Shown here: in pieces, positions 42,437 to 50,678 of the stretch
How the letters are laid out: each line of letters begins with the position of its first letter
Numbering within the stretch: position 1 is the stretch's first letter
Assembly: GCF_016861605.1 (NCBI RefSeq)
Contig: NZ_BOLM01000003.1
Span: 186,001 to 250,000, forward strand
Length of the DNA: 64,000 bases
Origin: Levilactobacillus wangkuiensis
Lineage (GTDB): Bacteria > Bacillota > Bacilli > Lactobacillales > Lactobacillaceae
Direction of reading: 5' to 3'
Position numbers and translations under genes: made by a program
Notes under the pieces: model-generated
Database searches by the model: none
Told to the model about the DNA's origin: nothing
The model's input: the letters and a program-made list of their open reading frames with translations, nothing else

Positions 42437-42892
42437 TTAATTGCGGTAACCCGTCACATGCGTGGTCTGCTTGAACTTCTCACCGGAATACTGGTAGAAG
42501 AAGTGTTTCCCCGAGACAAAGTGAATCTGCTTCCCCGTTTTCTTCAAGGCAAACCGGACATTTCGGGCCTTGACCCATCCTTGATGTTCCATATGGCCTT
42601 TGAAATAGTAAACCCCATGGGCTTTATAGTACTTGACTCTTTTTACCAACTGCACAGGATTATTCGACACGCCCAGTGAAAATGTCTTGCCATCCAGCTC
42701 AATGACTGGTGGAAATCCGGAGGCTGAATTTTGTCTGGGTGCCGTTGACTGGTACAATCCTCGAAGGACTTTTGGCGTCCCCTTGTGCCAGGTTGATGCC
42801 TGTACGATTGTTGCCATCACAACATTTCCGACAAAGAGGGCGACGAGGCCCACTAAAATGAATCGTCTCACTTGTTGCCAGCTTCTTTTCAT
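42437..42892 (-). CDS. Small secreted/membrane-anchored protein
   Basis: 151 aa. An N-terminal hydrophobic segment (FILVGLVALFVGNVVMATIVQAS) after a basic start serves as signal peptide or anchor. Mature part begins HKGTPKVLRGLYQS and is lysine-rich with KxHFFYQY. The PKxLRG opening is shared with the two secreted proteins at 44867-45784 (PSALRGTW, PKSVRGTW), suggesting one small domain family. AGGGGA lies 9 nt before the ATG. Function unknown. Confidence 0.75.
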   Translation of the reverse strand: MKRSWQQVRRFILVGLVALFVGNVVMATIVQASTWHKGTPKVLRGLYQSTAPRQNSASGFPPVIELDGKTFSLGVSNNPVQLVKRVKYYKAHGVYYFKGHMEHQGWVKARNVRFALKKTGKQIHFVSGKHFFYQYSGEKFKQTTHVTGYRN

Positions 42893-43077
42893 ATCTCCAA
42901 TTCCCCTGTCTGCTAGTTTTTGGCGAAGCAGTTAGCTCTTAACTCCTCCCATTCTAAAGAACTGAAAAGGCGTTTGCAAAGCATTGCCCTCAATAATGTT
43001 TATAATAAATCCGCAATAAATTGGTTATAAAATAAAACAAAAGTCAGCCTTAACTTCTACTGACTTCCTAATAACAC

Positions 43078-43632
43078 TCAAAATGTTCGAACGATCCGGG
43101 TCACCACGATGCGACCACCCAGCAAGACCTCACCCAACCGTTCCCCCGTCGCTGGGGTGTTCCAGTACCTGGCCGCAGCCGTTAGTTTTGTACTAATGGC
43201 CGCACCGTCCGTGGCTGGCAACAGCGTCGCATCCCCCGCGAAGGTTGGTCCGTCGGTCGTGACCTGCACCAGCTGCAGCACCTGACGCCCCTCCTTTTCA
43301 AAGAGGTCGCGCCAGGTCAACGCCTGCTGGTAGCTACTGGCGACAAATAAGCAACGGAGTCGTGACGGATACGTCGGGTGATCTCGCAAGCGGACCAGTT
43401 CCAACAGGCTTTCCCGTAGTGCGTGAGCCTGTCGATCACGGTCCCGCCGCAACTGGGTGGTCTGGGTCGGTGTTAACGTCAGCCGTGGCGTCTTCAACAG
43501 GCGGTCCAAGGGCAGCTGTTCGCCGTGTTCCAGGAAAAATTTGGCTTGCCAATTGGTCTGGCCCTGTGAAAAATCAAAGACTTGGCGCTCATGGACGGCT
43601 TGGCGCGTAACTAAGTGGTAAAAGACTGGCAT
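43078..43632 (-). CDS. Hypothetical protein, 184 aa
   Basis: Soluble, no signal peptide. Starts YHLVTRQAVHERQVFDFSQGQTNWQAKFFLEHGE, which weakly recalls DUF2441-type proteins (YHxxxR, then a substrate-like FDF). The middle contains ALRESLLELVRLRDHPTYPSRLRCLFVASSYQQALTWRDLF. I cannot assign a function. GGAGGTGA precedes the ATG by 8 nt, so the start is sound. It is isolated from neighbours. Confidence 0.7.
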   Translation of the reverse strand: MPVFYHLVTRQAVHERQVFDFSQGQTNWQAKFFLEHGEQLPLDRLLKTPRLTLTPTQTTQLRRDRDRQAHALRESLLELVRLRDHPTYPSRLRCLFVASSYQQALTWRDLFEKEGRQVLQLVQVTTDGPTFAGDATLLPATDGAAISTKLTAAARYWNTPATGERLGEVLLGGRIVVTRIVRTF

Positions 43633-43728
43633 GCTGGCTCACCTCCGTGGTTAGAATACCTTGATTATACCCGTTTTAGCGGCCAGCACCCCACCGCAAC
43701 TCCCCATTATTCCCACCACTTGCCAAAC

Positions 43729-43758
43729 AAAAAACAGGTCGGATTTCTCCGCACCTGC
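43729..43758 (-). terminator. Intrinsic terminator
   Basis: CAGGTGCGGA-GAAA-TCCGACCTG with TTTTTTG on the minus strand, behind the histidine-phosphatase gene. Confidence 0.82.
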
Positions 43759-43768
43759 CTTCAAAAAA

Positions 43769-44599
43769 CTATTTAGCGAGCTTAGCGCCCTTGTTAGCGT
43801 AGTACATGGAACCGATATTCCCAGATACACTGAGCTTACCGTTCTTGTAAACTAATTTGGTAACGGAAACGTTCTTCAATGGCGTTCCCTTGTACTTCTT
43901 GGTCATGGTTGAAAGGTATTCGTTGATGGACATCCCAGAACTAACGACCAACACGTTCCCACCGCCACGTTTCTTGGTGTTCTTGGCGATCGTCAACATT
44001 TCCTTGGCCATCCGCTTTTCAACTTGCTTAGAACTTTCAGCACGGTCAGACTTAACCAATTTAGTCTTCTGACTGTTCTTTTTGTCCAGTTTGAAGTAAG
44101 CGTCTTGGAGTTTCGTCCAGTAGTTCTTACCTTGCTTAGCCATCATTTCGTCACCGTTCTTGAAGCCGTAAACACCGGCAATCAAGGCGTTGTCAGTCGC
44201 AATGCTGTCGCCTTCAAAGCTACCGTAGCCGCCTTCACGCAGGTACTTAGAAACGTTGACTTTGACCTTCTTGTTGCCGGAGTAACTCAGAACGTGCTTA
44301 GCGGTAACTTGTTGCCGCGTCAGGTTCCCAGCGTAGGCAGCCTTGAAAGTCTTGCCCTTCAAGCCACGGCCGAGGTCGTTAGCCACCTTGGTCCCGTTCT
44401 TGGTCAGTGGAAAGTCGCTCCAACCTTGAACCCGGCCCATCACGTTCCCAGTCGTTTCCCCGTGACGGGTCAAGTAGATGGTAACGGGCTTCGTGGTCGT
44501 CTTCTTCTTAGCTTGGGCGGTCGTGGTGCCACCAACCATGGCAACGGCCCCTACCGTAACTGCTAAGACGCCGAGAACTTGCTTACCGAACTTCATCAT
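43769..44599 (-). CDS. Secreted histidine-phosphatase-like protein lacking the second catalytic His
   Basis: 276 aa, signal peptide about residues 1-30. The phosphohistidine motif is intact (YLTRHGETTGN), as are the Arg-containing GRVQGWSDFPLTKNG and the acid loop REGGYGSFEGD. The second invariant His of the superfamily, normally in VVSHGxxI, is Ser here (VLVVSSGMSINEY, codon TCT). Since both histidines are usually needed, phosphatase activity may be weak or lost, or another residue compensates. Basic lysine-rich exported protein; substrate unknown. GGAGG lies 6 nt before the ATG. Confidence 0.85.
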   Translation of the reverse strand: MMKFGKQVLGVLAVTVGAVAMVGGTTTAQAKKKTTTKPVTIYLTRHGETTGNVMGRVQGWSDFPLTKNGTKVANDLGRGLKGKTFKAAYAGNLTRQQVTAKHVLSYSGNKKVKVNVSKYLREGGYGSFEGDSIATDNALIAGVYGFKNGDEMMAKQGKNYWTKLQDAYFKLDKKNSQKTKLVKSDRAESSKQVEKRMAKEMLTIAKNTKKRGGGNVLVVSSGMSINEYLSTMTKKYKGTPLKNVSVTKLVYKNGKLSVSGNIGSMYYANKGAKLAK

Positions 44600-44866
44600 A
44601 AATCTCCTCCGTATATGTATAGATTGTTAAACGCTATCCCCGAAACAGCCGGCTTAGCTATAGCTAAATGGTTGTTTTAGCAAGCGCTTACATGTCCCAA
44701 TTTAGCATAAACTAGTGATTAAGACAACGAATATTTTTTATTAATTATTTTATATCAAACGACTAATTGGTTCGTTAGACGTTATACACAATTTGAATAT
44801 TCTAACGGTAATCACTTCCCCTCGTTGCCAGTGGTATACTTTGATTATTGCGAGGAGGATGTACAT

Positions 44867-45316
44867 ATGAAAAAATTCAAGCTAGCTTTACTGCTACTAC
44901 TAGCCACACTGACGCTAACCGTTCTGGCACCCACGACGGCCAGTGCGGCCCGTCAAGCGCCGACAATTCCCAGCGCACTGCGGGGAACCTGGTATCTCTG
45001 GAATAAGAAGAATCATCAGCGACTGAAGATCAATCGCCACAGCTTTCGGCTGTCCACTTACCGTCATGGTAAATACAAAACGGTCGTAGCGGTCAATGGT
45101 AATAAGTGGCTTTCAAAATCAACTAGTCACTTAACAATTTCCGCTCCTAGCAGCAAGCATGGCTTCTGGTATCTCGGCCAAAACTCCGGTGGGGCCAGTC
45201 TGCATCTGAAACGAACCACTCACAAGCACCACGTGGCCATTGCCCGGCAGATTGATGTCGTTGATGATGACGTAAACACTTCTGCTCATACTGTTTACTA
45301 CACCCACAAGAAATAG
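44867..45316 (+). CDS. Small secreted protein, RGTW family member 1
   Basis: 149 aa from ATG 44867 (GAGGAGG 8 nt upstream). Signal peptide KKFKLALLLLLATLTLTVLAPTTASAA, then IPSALRGTWYLWNKKNHQRLKINRHSFRLSTY, a lipocalin-like or small beta-barrel opening, with FWYLGQNSGGASLHLKR later. It shares RGTW, QRLK and GxWxxG with the next gene 12 bp downstream; the pair is a tandem duplication in one transcript. Lactobacilli encode many such secreted RGTW proteins. No function is established from sequence. Confidence 0.78.
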   Translation: MKKFKLALLLLLATLTLTVLAPTTASAARQAPTIPSALRGTWYLWNKKNHQRLKINRHSFRLSTYRHGKYKTVVAVNGNKWLSKSTSHLTISAPSSKHGFWYLGQNSGGASLHLKRTTHKHHVAIARQIDVVDDDVNTSAHTVYYTHKK

Positions 45317-45328
45317 AGGATTCCACTC

Positions 45329-45784
45329 ATGAAAAAAATTCGTACGCTACTCATTCTGCTATTAGCTGCCCTTACCCTTGGCGCAACCCTGCCAACGACG
45401 ACCGCCTCGGCAGCCAAACACGTCACCACACCCAAATCCGTTCGCGGTACCTGGGTGGCTAAATCTAAACACTTTAAACAGCGGTTGAAAATGACTAAGT
45501 ACACATTGACCGTGACTAAATATGAGAAAAATGGTCACGTTGATAAAGCTGGTTCCTACACGGCTTACGGTAATAAAAAGGTCAGTGGTATTATCGGTCT
45601 GCATGTTTTAAAATATTCAGAACGCAAAGGCTATTGGCTCATTGGTTTAAGTCAAAGTGACGACAACTATATACTTAAAAAGGTTAAACACAATGGTAAA
45701 ACGGCTCTGCGTAACTACTACTCCACCTTTAACCCTAAACACCCTAAAGAACTTAAGGTTCGCTATTACTATCACGTTAAATAA
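45329..45784 (+). CDS. Small secreted protein, RGTW family member 2
   Basis: 151 aa. Signal peptide KKIRTLLILLLAALTLGATLPTTTASAA nearly matches that of its upstream paralogue, and the mature start TPKSVRGTWVAKSKHFKQRLKMTKYTLTVTKY is homologous. The C-terminal half (GYWLIGLSQSDDNYILKKVKHNGKTALRNYY) has diverged. No anchor motif, so probably released or wall-associated by charge. Followed by a strong terminator. Confidence 0.78.
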   Translation: MKKIRTLLILLLAALTLGATLPTTTASAAKHVTTPKSVRGTWVAKSKHFKQRLKMTKYTLTVTKYEKNGHVDKAGSYTAYGNKKVSGIIGLHVLKYSERKGYWLIGLSQSDDNYILKKVKHNGKTALRNYYSTFNPKHPKELKVRYYYHVK

Positions 45785-45797
45785 CTAGCACGTAAAC

Positions 45798-45838
45798 GTG
45801 GTCCGCAACAATTAATTTTGTTGCGAACCACTTTTTTT
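45798..45838. terminator. Bidirectional intrinsic terminator
   Basis: GTGGTCCGCAACA pairs with TGTTGCGAACCAC, then T7 on the plus strand. It also faces the minus-strand GH65 transcript after repeat B5. Confidence 0.92.
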
Positions 45839-45965
45839 ATTTGCTGTTTGACTTTGCCTGACTTGGAAAACGGTTTGAGTCTGGACTGTCCATTCATTTC
45901 ATCTTGTTTTAGGTCGCTTGTCTGGTCCTCCACGGAACAATCCCGGTCCTGGCAGCCTCCGAAAC

Positions 45966-46080
45966 GTGCTCCGCGAGCCAGGTCCCTGCGCTTAGAAAGT
46001 AAAAGAACTCCTGACCGGCGCTGCCGGACAGAAGCTCTTTTACTCCCTAATGCTCAGGACCTAAACGGCTCGCTCCGCAC
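45966..46080 (-). repeat. Family B long-hairpin repeat, copy B5
   Basis: GTGCTCCGCGAGCCAGGTCC with GGACCTAAACGGCTCGCTCCGCAC, inner arm AGTAAAAGA...TCTTTTACT, and CTGACCGGCGCTGCCGGACAG at the tip. It begins 1 bp from the GH65 stop codon. Confidence 0.82.
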
Positions 46081-46081
46081 T

Positions 46082-48289
46082 CTAACTAACCTTCTCCAAA
46101 GAAATCAAATGCCCATTCACGCTAACCCCATAGGTTGGGATTGGGCCGCTGATGACCGTGACATTGGTTGAAGTTGCCGTCAGATCAATCTCTAAGACAC
46201 TAGCCGCAATCTTCATCCGGTACGTCAGCCGGTGGATTTCCTTTGGTAAATGATTGGTAAAGTGGACGACCTCGTCTTGGACGTAGAAGCCCGAGAAACC
46301 GGCAACTAGTGCCAGCCAGCTGCCACCTAGATTTGCTAGATGCAGGCCATCCGCCGTGTTCTTTTGCAAGTTGACCAAATCCATTTGCGCCGTATCCATA
46401 AAGTAATGGTAGGCCTTTTCTGGATCACCCATCCGCGCCGCCAAAATGCTAAAGATTGAGCGTGACAGCGAGGAATCGTGCGTCGTGACCCCTTCATAGT
46501 AGTGATATTCGCGCTTCAATTGGTCATCCGTCAAGTCCTCTGGGAACAGGTAATCCGCCAGCAAGGTATCGGCCTGCTTCGCCACCTGGTAACGGTAAAT
46601 CGTCAACGGGTGGTAATGCAACAACAATGGGAAGTTTTCCGGTGTCGACCGGTCGACCGGCCAGCGTGGTTTGCTCAAGAAGCTGTCGTCTTGCTCGTTA
46701 ATGTGCAGGTCTTCACTGTATGGTAGATAAACGTGTTCGGCCAAGTTTTCAAAGACGTCTAAGTCCGCTCGACCGATGCCAAACTTGTCTAACCCCTGCG
46801 GATCATCCTTTAAAATTTCCTTGGCTAAATAGGCCACGAGCTCAAAGTTATGCTTAGCTAACCGGTTGGTGTAATAGTTATTGTTAACCAACGCGGTATA
46901 CTCATCCGGCCCCGTCACCGTGTGAAATTCAAAGCGGCTGTCGGTCCCCTCCTGATGCCAGGACCCGAACTCCTCCCAGAAGTGGGCCGTTTCCAGCACC
47001 ATTTCAAAGCCGCACTGCTCGATGAAGTCGATATCCCGGGTAATTTCGTAATACTTGCCGACCGCGTAGGCCACGTCCGCATCAATGTGGTACTGCGCCG
47101 TGCCGGCTGGGAAGTAAGCCGAGGCCTCCTCCCCGTTGATGGTCCGCCAGGCAAAGAGCGCCCCCTGAGCCACGCCCAAGGCCCGCGCCCGTTGCCGCGC
47201 CTTGGGGAGCGTTTGGTAACGGTACAACAGGAGTTGCCGCGCCATCTGTTGGTTGGTGTAAATGAAGTAGGGCAGCATGTACATCTCGGTATCCCAGAAG
47301 TAGTGGCCCTCGTAGCCGGACCCGCTCAGTCCCTTGGCCGCAATGTTCGTCCGACCATCCCGTCCAGCTGCTTGATTCAACTGGAACAGGTTATAATGAA
47401 TCGCCAAATCCAGTTCGTCGTTGCCGCTGACCGTCACTTCACTGCGGTTCCAAACGTCTTGCCAGAAATCCCGGCTATCCGCTAGCAACACCGACAGCGA
47501 GTTCGCCATGAACGGCGCCGCGGGATCAATCGTATTCTGTTTGCCGATAGCCCCAACGTACACCTCATAGGTCAAGTCGTGGGCCACGCGGTCGCTCAAA
47601 TCGACCGTTTGCCGCAACAGGCCATCCCCGGGCGTCAACATCCCCAGATAAATCGTGACCGCCTGCTTGGTCTGCCGCGTCTTCACGTGGTACCGCTGCA
47701 GGTTACGTCCCATGAACTCCGTCTCACAAATCGGGAGACCCGCCATCCGCGTCTTCCGGGGATCGGCGGACGCAATGGCCTCGGCCTCAGCCGGCACCGC
47801 AATGGACTTGCTGATGACCAAGCCGCCCGCATAGTTGGCCGCCATAAAACTATAGCTGGCCGCCCAGAATTCCGTCTGTGTCTGCCCAATCGTTGATTTC
47901 ATAATCATCGTAATTGTCTCGCCCTGCAACGTTTGCAGGGTGTAATGCTCTACCAGCGCCCCGGTCGTCAAATCCAAATCGACCGCCGTTCGCTCACTGT
48001 TGGTGAAGTCATGGCCGGTGGCCGTTGCCACGTGAATGTGCCGGAAGTCCGGTAAATTTAAAATTGTTTGGTGTTGTGTGGCGTAACCGATACCCGCCTC
48101 CCCATAGGTGATGGGGGCGGTTTCATAAAAGCCATTGATCAGCGTTCCCGTGATGGGATTGCCCGTAATTGGATCATTGGCCCGCACGCCGAAATGCCCG
48201 TTGGCCAGCGAAAAAATGGTTTCCAAGTACTCCGGCTGGTGGTCGGCCACGTCGTGCAAAGTTAAGTGATAGTCGCGTAAAGTCAACAT
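46082..48289 (-). CDS. GH65 disaccharide phosphorylase (maltose-phosphorylase-like)
   Basis: About 735 aa. Three parts of the family: N-terminal beta-sandwich (about 1-270; EYLETIFSLANGHFGVRAN), (alpha/alpha)6 barrel, and C-terminal beta-sheet. The barrel has GLSGSGYEGHYFWDTEMYMLPYF, the catalytic acid Glu in TVTGPDEYTALVNNNYYTN, and a phosphate-site segment GLHLANLGGSWLALVAGF. It cleaves an alpha-glucoside disaccharide with phosphate to beta-glucose-1-phosphate and glucose (or another hexose). Maltose, kojibiose, nigerose and trehalose enzymes share these motifs, so the substrate is open. GGGGGAG stands just before ATG 48289; the ATG at 48301 has no RBS. No beta-phosphoglucomutase gene lies nearby. 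Confidence 0.88.
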   Translation of the reverse strand: MLTLRDYHLTLHDVADHQPEYLETIFSLANGHFGVRANDPITGNPITGTLINGFYETAPITYGEAGIGYATQHQTILNLPDFRHIHVATATGHDFTNSERTAVDLDLTTGALVEHYTLQTLQGETITMIMKSTIGQTQTEFWAASYSFMAANYAGGLVISKSIAVPAEAEAIASADPRKTRMAGLPICETEFMGRNLQRYHVKTRQTKQAVTIYLGMLTPGDGLLRQTVDLSDRVAHDLTYEVYVGAIGKQNTIDPAAPFMANSLSVLLADSRDFWQDVWNRSEVTVSGNDELDLAIHYNLFQLNQAAGRDGRTNIAAKGLSGSGYEGHYFWDTEMYMLPYFIYTNQQMARQLLLYRYQTLPKARQRARALGVAQGALFAWRTINGEEASAYFPAGTAQYHIDADVAYAVGKYYEITRDIDFIEQCGFEMVLETAHFWEEFGSWHQEGTDSRFEFHTVTGPDEYTALVNNNYYTNRLAKHNFELVAYLAKEILKDDPQGLDKFGIGRADLDVFENLAEHVYLPYSEDLHINEQDDSFLSKPRWPVDRSTPENFPLLLHYHPLTIYRYQVAKQADTLLADYLFPEDLTDDQLKREYHYYEGVTTHDSSLSRSIFSILAARMGDPEKAYHYFMDTAQMDLVNLQKNTADGLHLANLGGSWLALVAGFSGFYVQDEVVHFTNHLPKEIHRLTYRMKIAASVLEIDLTATSTNVTVISGPIPTYGVSVNGHLISLEKVS

Positions 48290-48317
48290 AATCTCCCCCA
48301 TACTTACTAATAACTGC

Positions 48318-48533
48318 CTTGCGAGTGTTCCTGCGTTCCCGGCGGCGGGTTCAAAACGCCCTGCTGTGGGGAACGGCTCCAGCCTGAGGTGCGGTCTTCC
48401 GCCTCGCCTTAAAGCCCGGATAACCCACCGGTCTTTAAGGTCGTCCCATGCTCTAAGCTGAGAAATTCACTCAGCTAAGACCATCGACACAGCCGGGCAT
48501 TTTGACCCGCCTCTGGTCACTCACACTGGCAAG
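48318..48533 (+). repeat. Family A structured intergenic repeat, copy A9
   Basis: Terminal stem CTTGCGAGTG...CACTGGCAAG. Hairpin 1 is CTTAAAGCCCGG...CCGGTCTTTAAG and hairpin 2 is CTAAGCTGAG...CTCAGCTAAG. GCTGTG/CACAGC is intact. Antisense to the GH65 gene downstream. A separate hairpin GTCACTAACT...AGTTAGTGAC follows at 48541-48566. Confidence 0.85.
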
Positions 48534-48585
48534 TCCATTAGTCACTAACTCATTGAAGTTAGTGACATTTCCAGTCTTATTTTCT

Positions 48586-49638
48586 TTAAATCAAGCGTGC
48601 CGCCGTTGCCAGTGCGTCTTCTACCGCTGGGACATTGCCCGTGAAGTTTAAGAAGGCGTGGCTGATGCCGCCGTAACGGAAGTAATTGGCGTCGTCGTTG
48701 GCGTGACCCACCTTTTTGATGAAGGCCTCGTCTTGCAGACGGAACGGATCGTATTCCCCGACCAACACGGTGACCCGGTGGAAAATCTCTGGGTCGGCTA
48801 GTAATGGCGACAGGAGTGGTGCCGTCAGGTCAACTGGCTGATCCGCCACGTAGTACCCGCTCATAATTGTATCTAACTGTTCAAATAACTGATAGCTCCG
48901 GTGTAAGGCGTCCCGTTGCTCATCGACGACCGGAATGCTGCGGTCATCCCACAACGGGCCATTTAAGTCGGAGCCCTGAATCAGCGTTGGGTAGAACAGC
49001 ATGTGACTGGCAATCGTGCAGATGCCCATCGACTTGCAGAGCTGGCTGACGGCTAAGGCAATCGAGCCCCCGGCCGAGTCGCCGCCCAGTGAAATCTGCT
49101 GGTAACTCTTGGTCATGGCCGCCACCACGGCTAACCCGTCCAAGATGCCCGCCGGATAAGCCTGTTCCGGTGCCAGCGCGTAATCCACGTTGTAGACCAC
49201 GCAGTTCGCCTGTTCCGCCACGAACTTCAGCGCCAGCAAAACATCTTCCGGCGTGCCCCCATAGTAGGCGCCGACGTGGAAATAGATCAGCGCTTTATCC
49301 GCGGTCAGATGATCCATCCGGGCAATCCGAATGACCCGGACCCGCCGATTCATGGAGACGATCTGTTGCATCTCGACCTTCATTTCCACGTTGGTTAAAT
49401 CCCGTTGGCCGGAGGTTTCCGTCCCTTGCCGCAGACTAAACAAGTCCGTTGGCAATTGCGGATTCTCTTCAATTTCGGCCACGGTCTCCCAAACTAGTGG
49501 CTCAAAGGTGTGAATCGGGTCGCGCTCCTTGATCCAACTGGTCACGCCATCCTCAACACTGCTGACCCGCATCTTCTGCAGCCGTCGCAACTCATCGTTG
49601 TACCCCAAAGACTGCTTGGTTGTCGTATCATTCAACAT
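48586..49638 (-). CDS. Alpha/beta hydrolase, HSL-type esterase
   Basis: 350 aa. Nucleophile elbow GGDSAGGSIALA, acid in LVGEYDPFRLQDEA and His in GGISHAFLNF, the usual catalytic triad. The oxyanion motif of the hormone-sensitive-lipase family, normally HGGG, is altered to YFHVGAYYGG. YNVDYALAPEQAYPAGILDGLA is the classical HSL motif following it. Hydrolyses short-chain esters. It stands between the GH65 phosphorylase and a second esterase in a carbohydrate locus, which suggests deacylation of a glycoside. AGAGGGG 8 nt before the ATG. Confidence 0.88.
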   Translation of the reverse strand: MLNDTTTKQSLGYNDELRRLQKMRVSSVEDGVTSWIKERDPIHTFEPLVWETVAEIEENPQLPTDLFSLRQGTETSGQRDLTNVEMKVEMQQIVSMNRRVRVIRIARMDHLTADKALIYFHVGAYYGGTPEDVLLALKFVAEQANCVVYNVDYALAPEQAYPAGILDGLAVVAAMTKSYQQISLGGDSAGGSIALAVSQLCKSMGICTIASHMLFYPTLIQGSDLNGPLWDDRSIPVVDEQRDALHRSYQLFEQLDTIMSGYYVADQPVDLTAPLLSPLLADPEIFHRVTVLVGEYDPFRLQDEAFIKKVGHANDDANYFRYGGISHAFLNFTGNVPAVEDALATAARLI

Positions 49639-49850
49639 TTTGATTACCCCTCTCGTGAAATAGTCGTTTCGACGAATCTTTCATGCTGAAAACCGCAACA
49701 TCAGCCCAACTAGCAGATGGATCCCCATCCATCGCCGGCGCTTCCAGAAAAATGGTGGCAACGCCTTTCACGTTCGGCTATGTTTTAACACCAAAATGGC
49801 ACGGTGTAAACGGGTTATCAGCGACTTTTGACATTTTTTCAAAATGACCA

Positions 49851-50678
49851 TCACCACAGGCGCTGCAGCCAGCGTAACTGTTCGGTAAACCAGCCCGCCA
49901 CTTCTGCTTGCACGTAGCGTTGGCCAAACGTGGCATCCCGGTGCGCCCCAGCCGCAAAGGCCGTGGCCGGTCGGGCCAAGCTCAACGCGTGCGGTCCGCG
50001 TGGATACAGGTGAAACCGTACGGGCACCCCTTCGCGCCGCAACGCCTTCACGTAACACTGTGCATTGATTGGTGGCACGAGTTCATCCGTCGCCGTCGTC
50101 CAAATGAACGTCGGTGGGTTCTGCGCCGTTACCAGATGGTCGGCCTCCGTCAGCGCCCATTTTCCCGCAATGGCTTGCCGGGTCGCCGCATCGACTGGCC
50201 AGCCTAGTCGCAGGCCAATCACCGGGTAAGCCAGGGTCACCGCCCACACGGAACAATCCTGACGCGGCAATTGGCAACGCGTCGCTAACTGCGGCCACAA
50301 ATCGGCGTAGAGCGCCGCCACGTGACCACCCGCGGAGAAACCGACCAGTAAGATATGGTCGTCATCTACTGCGTAACTGATGGCCTGCTGGTGAAACCCA
50401 GCAACGACGTGGGCCAGTTGCTCCAGCACGGTCGGGTAGACCGGCGGCTGGTCTAGTAACCGATAGGCCACGACCGCCACCGCATATCCCTGGGCCAAGT
50501 ACTGGAGCGCGACGATTTCATTTTCCCGGTCGCTATAGAACCGGTAGCCGCCACCTGGCAAGAGAATGGCCAACGGCCGCCGCGGTGGCTGGTCAAAGTC
50601 AGCGATGGCGGCCGGTTGGTACAACGTCACGGCTACCGGGTTTGCCGGCGGCCCGAACGTTAAGTTAAGCGTCTTCAT
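49851..50678 (-). CDS. Alpha/beta hydrolase (acetyl-xylan-esterase-like)
   Basis: 275 aa. Oxyanion region LLPGGGYRFYSDRENE, nucleophile LVGFSAGGHVAALYA, acid in TTATDELVPPINAQ and His in RGPHALSLARP. The compact form resembles BD-FAE/esterase-type carbohydrate esterases. Its ATG lies inside the end of the transporter gene (14-bp overlap), so the two are translationally coupled and should act on the imported compound. No signal peptide, hence cytoplasmic. Likely substrate: an acetylated or otherwise acylated oligosaccharide (inference from context). Confidence 0.88.
   Translation of the reverse strand: MKTLNLTFGPPANPVAVTLYQPAAIADFDQPPRRPLAILLPGGGYRFYSDRENEIVALQYLAQGYAVAVVAYRLLDQPPVYPTVLEQLAHVVAGFHQQAISYAVDDDHILLVGFSAGGHVAALYADLWPQLATRCQLPRQDCSVWAVTLAYPVIGLRLGWPVDAATRQAIAGKWALTEADHLVTAQNPPTFIWTTATDELVPPINAQCYVKALRREGVPVRFHLYPRGPHALSLARPATAFAAGAHRDATFGQRYVQAEVAGWFTEQLRWLQRLW

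Noticed and set aside
46922-47485. 187-codon plus-strand open frame
   Set aside because: Antisense shadow of the GH65 gene.
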